Assembly (NCBI GenBank): GCA_002345745.1
Contig: DDWQ01000006.1
Span: 1-8,562 of the forward strand
Direction: 5' to 3'
From: Candidatus Moranbacteria bacterium UBA2282
GTDB lineage: Bacteria > Patescibacteriota > Minisyncoccia > Moranbacterales > UBA2206
DNA: 8,562 bases
The translations under genes and the position numbers were made by a program. The notes beneath the pieces were generated by a model. The model worked only from the letters and a program-made list of their open reading frames with translations. It searched no databases and had not been told where the DNA came from. Each line of letters begins with the position of its first letter. Position 1 is the first letter of the stretch. Shown one piece after another: positions 1 through 6,153 of the stretch.

Positions 1-1501
1 AGTCATACACCAGCTTGGATGTTGATGTGTTATTACAGACCACAATAAAACATGGGGGAACCGAGATGTCTGCCTTGCCCCACTCTTCAAAAGTTTTGAC
101 ATAATGACCGTACAAGGCCTCCAAGGCGGTCTGCAACTTGACCGGGATGCTTAGGGGATCGAGATCCTTGCTTTTGCCGCGTCCCTTCTTGGGCATATCC
201 TTTCGGATGTGTTCCCAAAGGTTGCGAAACATAGGCAACTCATCGCCAGGAATATTTTCAGCTACAGGAACACGGGGCAACTTGACGATGCCACATTCGA
301 TTGCGTCCATGAGCGAAAAATCACTCATGGTCCACGGAAACAGTGTTCCTTCGGCATAGCCAGATCCGCTCAAAAAAAACGGCGTCGCCGAAAGATCCAT
401 GACGCGATTCAAACCCAGTTTGCGGTTCACCGCCTCTAGGCCAGAGATCCATAAACGAGCTGCCTCGTTGTTCTTTTCCGCTTCCTTGCGATCATCACCC
501 TTCAAGTCTGGATCACCCGATCCAGGTTTTTCCCGATAGCAATGATGAGCCTCGTCATTAATGGCAATGATGTTTTTAAGGCCCATCAAATCCGGCATGA
601 CCCGCTGGAGCATCTGGCCCTCAGTCTCTACGGTCTGAAGGTCATCTCCCCGCCCTTTAAGCAGGGATCGTCCTCCTTTAGACAGATCAATCCGCTCACG
701 CAGCTTGAATGCATGATAGTTGGTGATAACAATCTTGGCGCGTTCCAGATCCGGCAACATGTCGGTCGGGATAAGTTCGCGGCGCTGATAGTAACTATCG
801 GGGTCATTTGGGAAAAGCACACGCAGACGATCTCGGATGGTCAGTCCAGGTGCGACGATAAGAAAACCGCGTGTAAATTTTTTGCTGTTCGGACGGCGAA
901 CAGCGTTAACGGTCTGCCAGGCGATGAGCATGGCCATAACCGTAGTCTTGCCCGCGCCAGTGGCCAGCTTAAGTGCAAGACGGGAAAGTTCTGGATTAGC
1001 GTCCCCGTTAGCTTTGTCCAAGTGGTCGAGGAATTTCTTGCCGTAGGATTTGAATTGCGGAGCAACTTCCGTGAGCCAGATGGCTGTTTCAACAGCTTCG
1101 ACCTGGCAAAAGAATGGCCGGATGCCGCTGAACTTATGATGCCGCCAGTGCTGAAGCAGACGAGCCGTTTCCGGAGTGACCTGCCACTGGTTAGGATTGG
1201 GCAAGGCCCGCCAGCGATCCACCTGATCACGGACCTCATTGATAAGCGACGTCAGGTCGTACTGTTGTTTTTCGTCTGAGAGTCCCTTGCCCTCATCGAC
1301 AACAAAGGAAAGCTGCTTTTGAGCCGCCTTTTGCTTCTTGGGCTTGGGGATAGGCGTGATGAACTCGGCCTTGCGTCGAGATTCAATGATGCGCTGCGTG
1401 GGCTGCCCTGTTTTATCCAATTCCCAGTGACGGAAGGGGTACTCATAAGGGGAATTAAGAATGGGCTGATCGAAAAAAGGATTACTTCCGGCTTGATCCA
1501 C
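1..1501 (-). CDS. DEAH-box restriction endonuclease subunit R (type III Res / BPTD_3080-like), N-terminal part
   Basis: This is the first 500 codons of an ATP-dependent restriction helicase/translocase; the C-terminus lies beyond the left edge. Seen: the Walker A motif ATGAGKTT at about residues 180-187, motif Ia-like LIVAPGLTIRDRL after it, the Walker B box NDEAHH with DEAH at 316-319, and motif III LSATPFF around 370-376. The N-terminus reads VDQAGSNPFFDQPILNSPYE, a start typical of the BPTD_3080-type restriction family as I recall it. The start is GTG at 1501: GAGG lies 5 nt upstream and an in-frame TGA is a few codons further up. The frame is open throughout, with no break. Family knowledge: such R subunits cleave DNA with a partner methyltransferase, but no methyltransferase is in the window. 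The nuclease domain is not visible because it would be C-terminal. A TTGACA box (1580-1575, minus) may be part of its promoter, without a convincing -10. Confident as a Res-type helicase, less so for the subfamily. Confidence 0.9.
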   Translation of the reverse strand, partial: MDQAGSNPFFDQPILNSPYEYPFRHWELDKTGQPTQRIIESRRKAEFITPIPKPKKQKAAQKQLSFVVDEGKGLSDEKQQYDLTSLINEVRDQVDRWRALPNPNQWQVTPETARLLQHWRHHKFSGIRPFFCQVEAVETAIWLTEVAPQFKSYGKKFLDHLDKANGDANPELSRLALKLATGAGKTTVMAMLIAWQTVNAVRRPNSKKFTRGFLIVAPGLTIRDRLRVLFPNDPDSYYQRRELIPTDMLPDLERAKIVITNYHAFKLRERIDLSKGGRSLLKGRGDDLQTVETEGQMLQRVMPDLMGLKNIIAINDEAHHCYREKPGSGDPDLKGDDRKEAEKNNEAARLWISGLEAVNRKLGLNRVMDLSATPFFLSGSGYAEGTLFPWTMSDFSLMDAIECGIVKLPRVPVAENIPGDELPMFRNLWEHIRKDMPKKGRGKSKDLDPLSIPVKLQTALEALYGHYVKTFEEWGKADISVPPCFIVVCNNTSTSKLVYD

Positions 1502-1835
1502 GCGAACCTCACAGGGAAAGGATAGTGATCACTCAAAATCAAATTCAGGTAGGTAAGCCTAAAATAACACAGCATGTCAAGTATTTAAATTGTAAGACAA
1601 ATTTACACGTCGAAGTCATAACTGTCCCAAAAAGAAATTACATACAAATAAAAAGATTATTTAACATAAAAAAATATCGAAGAAGTGAAAAATATAGTTT
1701 CCCAAAAACAATATGAATATATCAAGTAAAAAAATATTTCTAAATAGCAAAATCAAAAATACATATAGAAATAAATTGACACTTATGGTATATAGTAACT
1801 GTTTAAATCAAACCATAAATAACTAAGAGGAAAAA
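1502..1835. other. AT-rich divergent intergenic region
   Basis: This gap separates the minus-strand restriction gene from the plus-strand module, so both promoters should lie here. Composition falls sharply just after the restriction start, around 1540, which suggests an insertion junction. A 63-codon open frame begins at GTG 1525 with a loose AAGGA upstream, but it has a composition-driven Lys/Ile/Asn-rich content and no recognisable motif, so I do not call it a gene. A TGATCA-centred palindrome (GTGATCAC, 1525-1532) sits at the edge of the restriction leader. Confidence 0.5.
1776..1808 (+). promoter_or_regulatory. Probable promoter of the 91-aa gene
   Basis: A perfect TTGACA lies at 1776-1781. 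The best -10 choices are an extended-type TGG TATATA (1786-1794), TATAGT (1791-1796, too close to pair with that -35), or TTTAAA (1802-1807, spacer 20). None pairs ideally with TTGACA, so the exact promoter is unsure. The position, directly ahead of a gene with a good Shine-Dalgarno, supports promoter activity. Confidence 0.4.
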
Positions 1836-2111
1836 ATGAAAATCCAGAACTCTCCATTCAAAAAATACGAGAAAACTATCCTAGAAAAAGATAATAGCTG
1901 CGCTCTGATACTTAGGAAAGCAGTACTCAGCATGTTCGACGGAAACAGCCATAAATTCGGACTGTCAACTATCGGATATCTAAATGATTTGTACGAAGAA
2001 ATTTTTAAAAAATTGTTAGAGCACTATTTAATACATGGAGAAAGCGATGATGATTTTTTGGAACTAGGAAGAAAGTGTTACCACATGGAAATACTCCATA
2101 TAAAATATTAA
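1836..2111 (+). CDS. Hypothetical protein, 91 aa, first gene of the AT-rich module
   Basis: I do not recognise this protein. It is small, without signal peptide or membrane segment, and is probably largely helical, with a leucine-rich central part (around residues 48-66, DLYEEIFKKLLEHYLI) followed by an acidic run (GESDDDF, about 68-74) and a Cys/His-containing tail (CYHME). The start is ATG 1836, with AGAGG 5 nt upstream. It is followed immediately by a strong hairpin terminator, so it is probably its own transcription unit and not co-transcribed with the ribbon-helix-helix gene. The TTGACA box upstream and the good ribosome site argue that it is expressed. Its position beside a regulator and a recombinase would suit an accessory factor such as an excisionase-like or regulatory protein, but that is only inference from context. 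Confidence 0.7.
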   Translation: MKIQNSPFKKYEKTILEKDNSCALILRKAVLSMFDGNSHKFGLSTIGYLNDLYEEIFKKLLEHYLIHGESDDDFLELGRKCYHMEILHIKY

Positions 2112-2135
2112 AAAAGCGGCAAATGCCGCTTTTTT
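2110..2135 (+). terminator. Rho-independent terminator, bidirectional shape
   Basis: The stem GCGGC / GCCGC with loop AAAT is flanked by A6 on the left and T6 on the right, which extends the pairing to 11 bp. It begins at the stop codon of the 91-aa gene. The A and T runs make it usable in both directions, although nothing is evidently transcribed toward it on the minus strand. Confidence 0.9.
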
Positions 2136-2211
2136 ATTGAAAAGTAAAAAAGTAAAATAATTTGTTTAAAAAAAATTAATTCCCATGATATCAATTAATG
2201 AGGATTATCAA

Positions 2212-2406
2212 ATGGAAACTAAAAAATATGTATTCAGAACAAATAATGAAAAATTTGAAATAATAAAAAAGATGGCTTCAGAAAATATGAAGAGTATCAA
2301 TAATTACCTAAACAATCTAATTGATGAACATATCGAAAATCAAGAAAATATGATATCACAAAGAAAAAAAACTAAAAAACAAACAATAAATCAAATTACT
2401 AAATAA
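2212..2406 (+). CDS. Ribbon-helix-helix (Arc/CopG-like) DNA-binding protein, 64 aa
   Basis: A small putative repressor. From METKKYVFRTNNEKFEIIKK, the residues YVFRT look like the short beta strand, followed by helix 1 (NEKFEIIKKMASEN), a turn (MKSI) and helix 2 (NNYLNNLIDEHIEN). This is the strand-helix-helix pattern of Arc/MetJ-type proteins, with a Lys-rich tail from about residue 45 onward. The family binds operators as dimers of dimers and usually represses its own or a neighbouring gene. I chose ATG 2212 because GAGG lies 8 nt upstream; the earlier in-frame ATG at 2185 has no Shine-Dalgarno and would add nine residues before the strand. It sits about 130 nt ahead of the recombinase leader, so it may control that gene. 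It is a match by pattern only, with no specific subfamily recognised. Confidence 0.7.
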   Translation: METKKYVFRTNNEKFEIIKKMASENMKSINNYLNNLIDEHIENQENMISQRKKTKKQTINQITK

Positions 2407-2412
2407 ATTTAG

Positions 2413-2518
2413 ATAGTTAATAAACAAAAATAGCCATGTGGAAAAAAATTATGAACCTATAACGGTCAGGTAATAAGCGGCAATTAAAAACATAAAAAAC
2501 TCAATTATTATTAACTAT
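2413..2518. repeat. 10-bp inverted repeat ATAGTTAATA / TATTAACTAT flanking the recombinase leader
   Basis: ATAGTTAATA at 2413-2422 is the exact reverse complement of TATTAACTAT at 2509-2518, with 86 nt between. They lie between the ribbon-helix-helix gene and the recombinase ribosome site, where an operator would be expected. In DNA this AT-rich a chance match is possible. Confidence 0.4.
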
Positions 2519-2539
2519 TACAAGAAACGAGGAAAAAAA

Positions 2540-2605
2540 ATGAATCAGAAAAATGGAAACAAAGAAAAAAAAATAGCAAAAACAATACGGAATATATCAC
2601 CGTAA
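2540..2605 (+). CDS. Short leader frame (21 aa) with strong ribosome site, out of frame with the recombinase
   Basis: ATG 2540 follows ACGAGG by 7 nt, by far the best initiation site ahead of the recombinase. Read straight, it gives MNQKNGNKEKKIAKTIRNIS plus P and stops at TAA 2603-2605, six bases before the TTG at 2611. It contains an A9 run at 2565-2573 in which the zero-frame codons form A AAA AAA. A -1 shift there enters the recombinase frame at AAT 2572 and gives a 671-aa fusion product. It is therefore either a genuine 5' coding end with programmed or transcriptional slippage, a leader peptide, or the result of loss of one A. Confidence 0.55.
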   Translation: MNQKNGNKEKKIAKTIRNISP

Positions 2606-2610
2606 AACAA

Positions 2611-4554
2611 TTGATATCAACTGTTACAAAGTTGAGTTCGTACGAATACGCAAACAACGGATCTATATTAACAGCACTTAAATTAATCTTATCTTGGCAC
2701 AAAAAAACCACAGAAGACATGTGCAGCGATATATTCGAGATTAGTGAGGATATTTATCAAAAAAAATTAAATAAAATATTTTCGAAATATCAAAAATCTA
2801 CACAAAATAAGTATATAAGTAACGGCAATAAAATATTTGAGTATGCCAAATCTATCAAAAATAATAACTGCTTACCGGAAAGTTTTTCAGAAGCGATCAT
2901 GAAAGTACATTCAGAAAGCGGAATGAGTATCTACCAAGTCTCAAAAATCGCAAGAATCAACAAAACAACCGTATCAAATATCGTATTTTCAAAAAGCACT
3001 CCGAGTAATTACAAAACAATACTAAAATTAGAACAAGCCTACAAACTAGACCAATATACATTACTTTCAAAAATCAATCTAAACAAAAACGACTCCTCTA
3101 TTAGCCGGGATGAATTTCCAATAAAGTATCTAAAACAAAAAGGAAAAATCGTACCACACTTAAAAAATCTTAAATTTGATTTTAAAGAACAAACAACCGA
3201 AAAAAAAGAAGAAATTTGCGAATGGATCATGACCAACATAGTTGTAAACAACAATAAATATTGCAAAAAAAATCTGATTCTTTCGCAAGAAACATACAGA
3301 TACAGTGAGATAGAAAATTCTCCAAACCTTAAAAGAGAGCTAGATACTCTCACTCAGATAAAAACATCAAAAATACCCCTAGTAAACTTTAAACGCAAAA
3401 AAATCTGGGCAAGTCACACATTAAAAATAAACATCAACTTTTTACTATATTTTTTTGGATGGCTGAACAAATATAGCGACTTAAATATTTCAAAAATTGA
3501 CTACTCACTAACCATATTACTAGACAAAGAAATTATCCATAAATACATATCTTATAGATTTGAAAGAAGAGGCGAGATGTGTGTGTCTGAAATCAATTTC
3601 TTGAAACTACTGGCATCATTGCTAGATTCTAAATATGGACTTCTGCCTCAAGCGTACGATCTATTTGTCATGGACAAAACTCTGCTTAATTATATCAATA
3701 AAAAGCAGACAAGTGTAACCAAGTCCGACTGGATAGACATATGCGAAGAAACAAGATCTTACTACAAAGATATGCATTCTGAAATTATGAATACAATGAA
3801 GCAGACTCACGTTGACAGAAATGGATCAATTAAAAAATCACGCGATCCATTTTTTCCGATCCAGCCAATCCTAGACCACGAGCAACCTTTAAAAAAATAT
3901 CTCGAATTATTGTGTTCACTAAGACAAAATTTTAAAAATAACACATCTCCAAAAATCAAAGAACTGGTATTTTATACGGGCTATTTAAGTGCAATGATTT
4001 TGCTTCAGTCTGGAATACGAGCAAATAATTTTCTTTCTCTTAAATCAACGCTGTCTGAAACAGAAGAATTTGAATCTATCATTATCAAAGACAACGAATT
4101 AATTGTTGATATACCTGCGCATAAGACAAAAAACAACGTCAGAAACTATTGCTCAGTTGTCGACACAAACAATTTATATAACGATATCAAACATTATATA
4201 GAATTAAAAAAGTTAATTTTTCAGAACAATTGCGAATACTTCTTTGTAACAAAAAATAACACACCATTCACAACAGATTCATTTTCGTCGATGATATCAA
4301 AATTTACAAAAAAATATATTGCCTACAATCAATACAAAGTTGACCCAGGCATACCGGGGCTCCAATCGCATGGCCCTCATGCTTTTCGTGATATTATTGC
4401 GACACACGTAATAAAAACTACTGGCTCGTACAGTCTTGCAGCCTTGGCGATAAACGATTCTGAAGCAACGGTTCGAAAGCATTACGCCAGGTTTTTGCCC
4501 AACGACAAAAACAACATTATTAAGAAAATAACTAATGAAATATTTGATATTTAG
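2611..4554 (+). CDS. Tyrosine recombinase with N-terminal helix-turn-helix (647 aa from TTG; possibly 671 aa via frameshift)
   Basis: A DNA strand-exchange enzyme of the tyrosine recombinase/phage integrase family. Residues are numbered from TTG 2611. An XRE-like helix-turn-helix is at about 103-130 (GMSIYQVSKIARINKTTVSN). A poorly conserved middle region (about 200-400) would hold the core-binding domain. The catalytic domain is C-terminal: SGIR with R470, a hairpin lysine at HKTK (K505 or K507), HAFR (H590, R593), and nucleophile Y625 in KHYARF. The second His/Trp position appears to be Asp (D616, in the sequence INDSEAT, where GHSS is usual). The TTG start has no Shine-Dalgarno. The frame is open back to 2515 with no better start, and the good ATG 2540 is one frame off. 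Known integrases of this fold rarely carry an XRE-type domain in front, so the architecture is unusual. Its TAG stop coincides with the composition break at 4554/4555. Whether it integrates the element, inverts DNA, or serves defence cannot be decided here. Confidence 0.85.
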   Translation: MISTVTKLSSYEYANNGSILTALKLILSWHKKTTEDMCSDIFEISEDIYQKKLNKIFSKYQKSTQNKYISNGNKIFEYAKSIKNNNCLPESFSEAIMKVHSESGMSIYQVSKIARINKTTVSNIVFSKSTPSNYKTILKLEQAYKLDQYTLLSKINLNKNDSSISRDEFPIKYLKQKGKIVPHLKNLKFDFKEQTTEKKEEICEWIMTNIVVNNNKYCKKNLILSQETYRYSEIENSPNLKRELDTLTQIKTSKIPLVNFKRKKIWASHTLKININFLLYFFGWLNKYSDLNISKIDYSLTILLDKEIIHKYISYRFERRGEMCVSEINFLKLLASLLDSKYGLLPQAYDLFVMDKTLLNYINKKQTSVTKSDWIDICEETRSYYKDMHSEIMNTMKQTHVDRNGSIKKSRDPFFPIQPILDHEQPLKKYLELLCSLRQNFKNNTSPKIKELVFYTGYLSAMILLQSGIRANNFLSLKSTLSETEEFESIIIKDNELIVDIPAHKTKNNVRNYCSVVDTNNLYNDIKHYIELKKLIFQNNCEYFFVTKNNTPFTTDSFSSMISKFTKKYIAYNQYKVDPGIPGLQSHGPHAFRDIIATHVIKTTGSYSLAALAINDSEATVRKHYARFLPNDKNNIIKKITNEIFDI

Positions 4555-5106
4555 TCAGCCCTGAAGAACTCCAAAACGGCCTGTCAGTCGCAAGCCTGTG
4601 CAGGCCGATCATTAGGTCGAACAATGTGCTGTCCACAACAATTTTGGGCACAAAACATACAGCCACCGGACAAACTTCCTGAAATTGAATGCCGCGCAGG
4701 CCATGCACAGGCTCACGAAATTACCGATCCAGCCTTAGAGGTAGTTACGAAATTCGAAACATCCTGCGATCGTTCTTGTCACTGAGACTTCGAAAATTTT
4801 GCGCACCTGTCTTCCGCGATGCAACACCGAAAATAGGTCAACTCGGAAGGATCACATAGCAACTTCCAGGTGAGCCAGTGTTGGTCGCAGAAGGCTTGGG
4901 ATGGAACTAGGTGTTCTGAAGCCAAACTTTGACGACGCGCTCAGCGCTGAGCCTTTCAATCTGACAAAGTGGATGAGAAGCCCAACAACCAGGGCCATCC
5001 CATCAATTAGGGTGCTAGGATGCCGACGTTTTGGCTTCATCGTGTTACTGATCAAAATCAACAATCAGAGAAGAACCAGACTGGGACCACCCAAATAATG
5101 CCAGTC
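4555..5106. other. Degraded moderate-GC spacer with transposase relic
   Basis: This gap of about 550 nt contains no intact gene. Composition changes at the recombinase stop codon. The leftmost part (TCAGCCCTGAAGAAC...) resembles the outer end of an insertion sequence, and the transposase remnant next to it points the right way for that. I found no matching inverted repeat near 5100. A 70-codon open frame on the minus strand (5064-4852) runs in the same frame as the transposase remnant and could be mutated transposase upstream of it, but it has no recognisable motif. Confidence 0.55.
4612..4758 (-). pseudogene. IS5-like transposase, C-terminal remnant
   Basis: The minus-strand translation reads FEFRNYL, then a TAA (4737-4735), then GWIGNFVSLCMACAAFNFRK and FVRWL, ending in a stop at 4614-4612. 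The pattern RNYLKG-x-IG(D/N)-x(n)-AAAFNF(R/K)K is the familiar C-terminus of IS5-group transposases. The stop sits where the family usually has Lys, which is a single-base change (AAA/AAG to TAA/TAG). The catalytic DDE residues are not identifiable upstream, so this is a dead fragment. Confidence 0.6.
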
Positions 5107-5541
5107 TTACAACCTCTCCCCGGCCAAAACCCTGTCGATCAGCGCGTTCAGTTCGCCGAGCTGCTCAAGCTTAAGTGACTGCCCGGCTTTGGCAAGATTC
5201 CTGCTCACGCGCACTATAAGGTATGGTCTCGCAAACTCGCAGTCATCATCCTTAGGGAGTTCCGTCCCAAGCAGGTAATTAGTACCTGATTTAGTTACTA
5301 CGGTTTCACCTGGTTTTGGCTCACCAGAAACGATGGGACTGGTTATAATCGGCCCGTGGGCGATGAATGGATGTCCTGAAACATCAAGAGCTGCAAGAAA
5401 AGGCTTGCCTGCGGCATATAGAACGCGCCAGTTGTCAAGGAAGGTAGTTGAAGACTTGTCCATGATGTTTGTTGCCGCCTCAACCTTTTTCTGTGCCTGA
5501 GGACTCATTTCATTACGAAGTTCTTCAAATTTTTTGCCCAT
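5107..5541 (-). CDS. Hypothetical protein with HigA/XRE-antitoxin-like leader, 144 aa
   Basis: I chose ATG 5541 because GGAG stands 5 nt upstream; a 32-codon N-terminal extension to 5637 lacks such a site. The first 27 or so residues (MGKKFEELRNEMSPQAQKKV...) strongly resemble the leader helix of HigA/XRE antitoxins, which normally continues into a helix-turn-helix. Here there is instead a probable beta-rich segment (about residues 40-95: FLAALDVSGHPFIAHGPI followed by ITSPIVS, GETVVTKSGTNYLLG), a short polar stretch (PKDDDCEF), and a final helix with leucine spacing (LKLEQLGELNALIDRVLAGE). The middle resembles small unassigned proteins with a TSPI...TKSG pattern. No catalytic motif, signal peptide or membrane segment is seen. 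The gene is moderate in GC, unlike the AT-rich neighbours on either side. It could be an autonomous antitoxin-like or immunity-type protein, but no toxin gene is next to it. Function unknown. Confidence 0.7.
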   Translation of the reverse strand: MGKKFEELRNEMSPQAQKKVEAATNIMDKSSTTFLDNWRVLYAAGKPFLAALDVSGHPFIAHGPIITSPIVSGEPKPGETVVTKSGTNYLLGTELPKDDDCEFARPYLIVRVSRNLAKAGQSLKLEQLGELNALIDRVLAGERL

Positions 5542-5833
5542 ATAAACTCCATTTTGCGATAATATTCCCCTGCGATTGCCCAACTTACTTTCATTCCGTG
5601 GCCAAAGCCGTACACTTTCACCGATTGCTGAACACACTAATATAAAATTATTTCAGTAAATAAACATATCTAAACGTCTAAAAATCCCCATTCAAGCAGC
5701 AGTGATATTGACGTTGCAATTGAAACACACAAAGAAAAACACAAATTTTAAAAATGTTAAAACAAAAACTTTGCACAAATTTATTATCTATGTAGATATA
5801 TTTTAATAAAAAATATCTTTTTTAAAAAAACGT
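5542..5833. other. Intergenic region with AT-only hairpin
   Basis: There is no coding sequence here. Composition shifts to AT-rich near 5640. A weak hairpin AGATATATTTT / AAAATATCT (about 5794-5818) is followed by a T run on the plus strand and bordered by A/T runs on both sides. It lies just after the 91-aa minus-strand gene and may serve as its weak terminator. The promoter of the gene starting at 5541 should be in the right part of this region or just inside it, but I see no convincing pair of boxes. Confidence 0.4.
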
Positions 5834-6109
5834 TTACTCATCGCTATTAAAAAAATTTTTAATAGTATGCAGCGATTGATAGTATACTAATATCAAATCA
5901 ATGTTATTTATAACATCATCCATACCATATATTTGAACTTGATTGAGCAAGTCGATAAATAATTCTTTATCAAGTGTAATTTCATTTGAATCATATATGC
6001 CTGAACCAGTCGAAAACTTAACGACTCCTACCTTTTTAGCCCTTAAGTTCGCCTGTTGTGCAATTAAATTTAAAGACTTTTCTTCAAAAAAATCTTTGCA
6101 GCTACTCAT
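5834..6109 (-). CDS. Hypothetical acidic protein, 91 aa
   Basis: This protein is not recognised. It begins MSSCKDFFEEKSLNLIAQQA, has a likely helix at the N-terminus, a short strand-like part (KVGVVKFSTGSGIY, about 26-39) and a long acidic helical C-terminal half (LDKELFIDLLNQVQ, DDVINNIDLILVYYQ). No signal peptide or membrane span. ATG 6109 lies 11 nt after GAGGAG (6126-6121). Between them is another ATG (6117) that opens a three-codon frame whose TGA overlaps the real ATG as ATGA, so translation may be coupled through this mini-frame. It follows the GNAT-like gene by 44 nt on the same strand and is probably the last gene of the integrase row. Its last codons contain a 10-bp perfect inverted repeat. 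Confidence 0.65.
   Translation of the reverse strand: MSSCKDFFEEKSLNLIAQQANLRAKKVGVVKFSTGSGIYDSNEITLDKELFIDLLNQVQIYGMDDVINNIDLILVYYQSLHTIKNFFNSDE
5844..5865. repeat. 10-bp perfect inverted repeat with AA centre
   Basis: CTATTAAAAA, AA, TTTTTAATAG forms a perfect dyad inside the 3' end of the 91-aa gene. It is nested within a wider pair, ATCGCT ... AGCGAT. It could be a protein site or a transcript hairpin at the end of the gene row. Confidence 0.5.
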
Positions 6110-6153
6110 ATATTCATAATCTCCTCTATTTTATTTATTTCGAAAAAAATAAT

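Noticed and set aside
542..1279. 245-codon open frame on the plus strand
   Set aside because: It is antisense to the restriction gene, whose minus-strand frame carries clear helicase motifs over the same bases; the plus-strand translation has no motif.
1525..1716. 63-codon plus-strand frame starting at GTG
   Set aside because: Composition-driven Lys/Ile/Asn content, a weak ribosome site, no motif, and it lies in the region needed for divergent promoters.
2185..2211. Upstream ATG for the RHH gene
   Set aside because: It has no Shine-Dalgarno and adds nine residues before the strand; ATG 2212 has GAGG at a good distance.
4852..5098. Overlapping 65- and 70-codon frames on opposite strands
   Set aside because: No recognisable motif and no ribosome site; the minus-strand one is in frame with the transposase relic and may be decayed transposase, so neither is called as a gene.
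5559..5587. TATTAT as a -10 box for the gene at 5541
   Set aside because: It lies too close to the ribosome site to leave a normal leader, and no -35 fits at 16-18 nt.
5542..5637. N-terminal 32-codon extension of the 144-aa gene
   Set aside because: ATG 5541 has GGAG 5 nt upstream and starts precisely with the antitoxin-like leader; the extension has no such signal.
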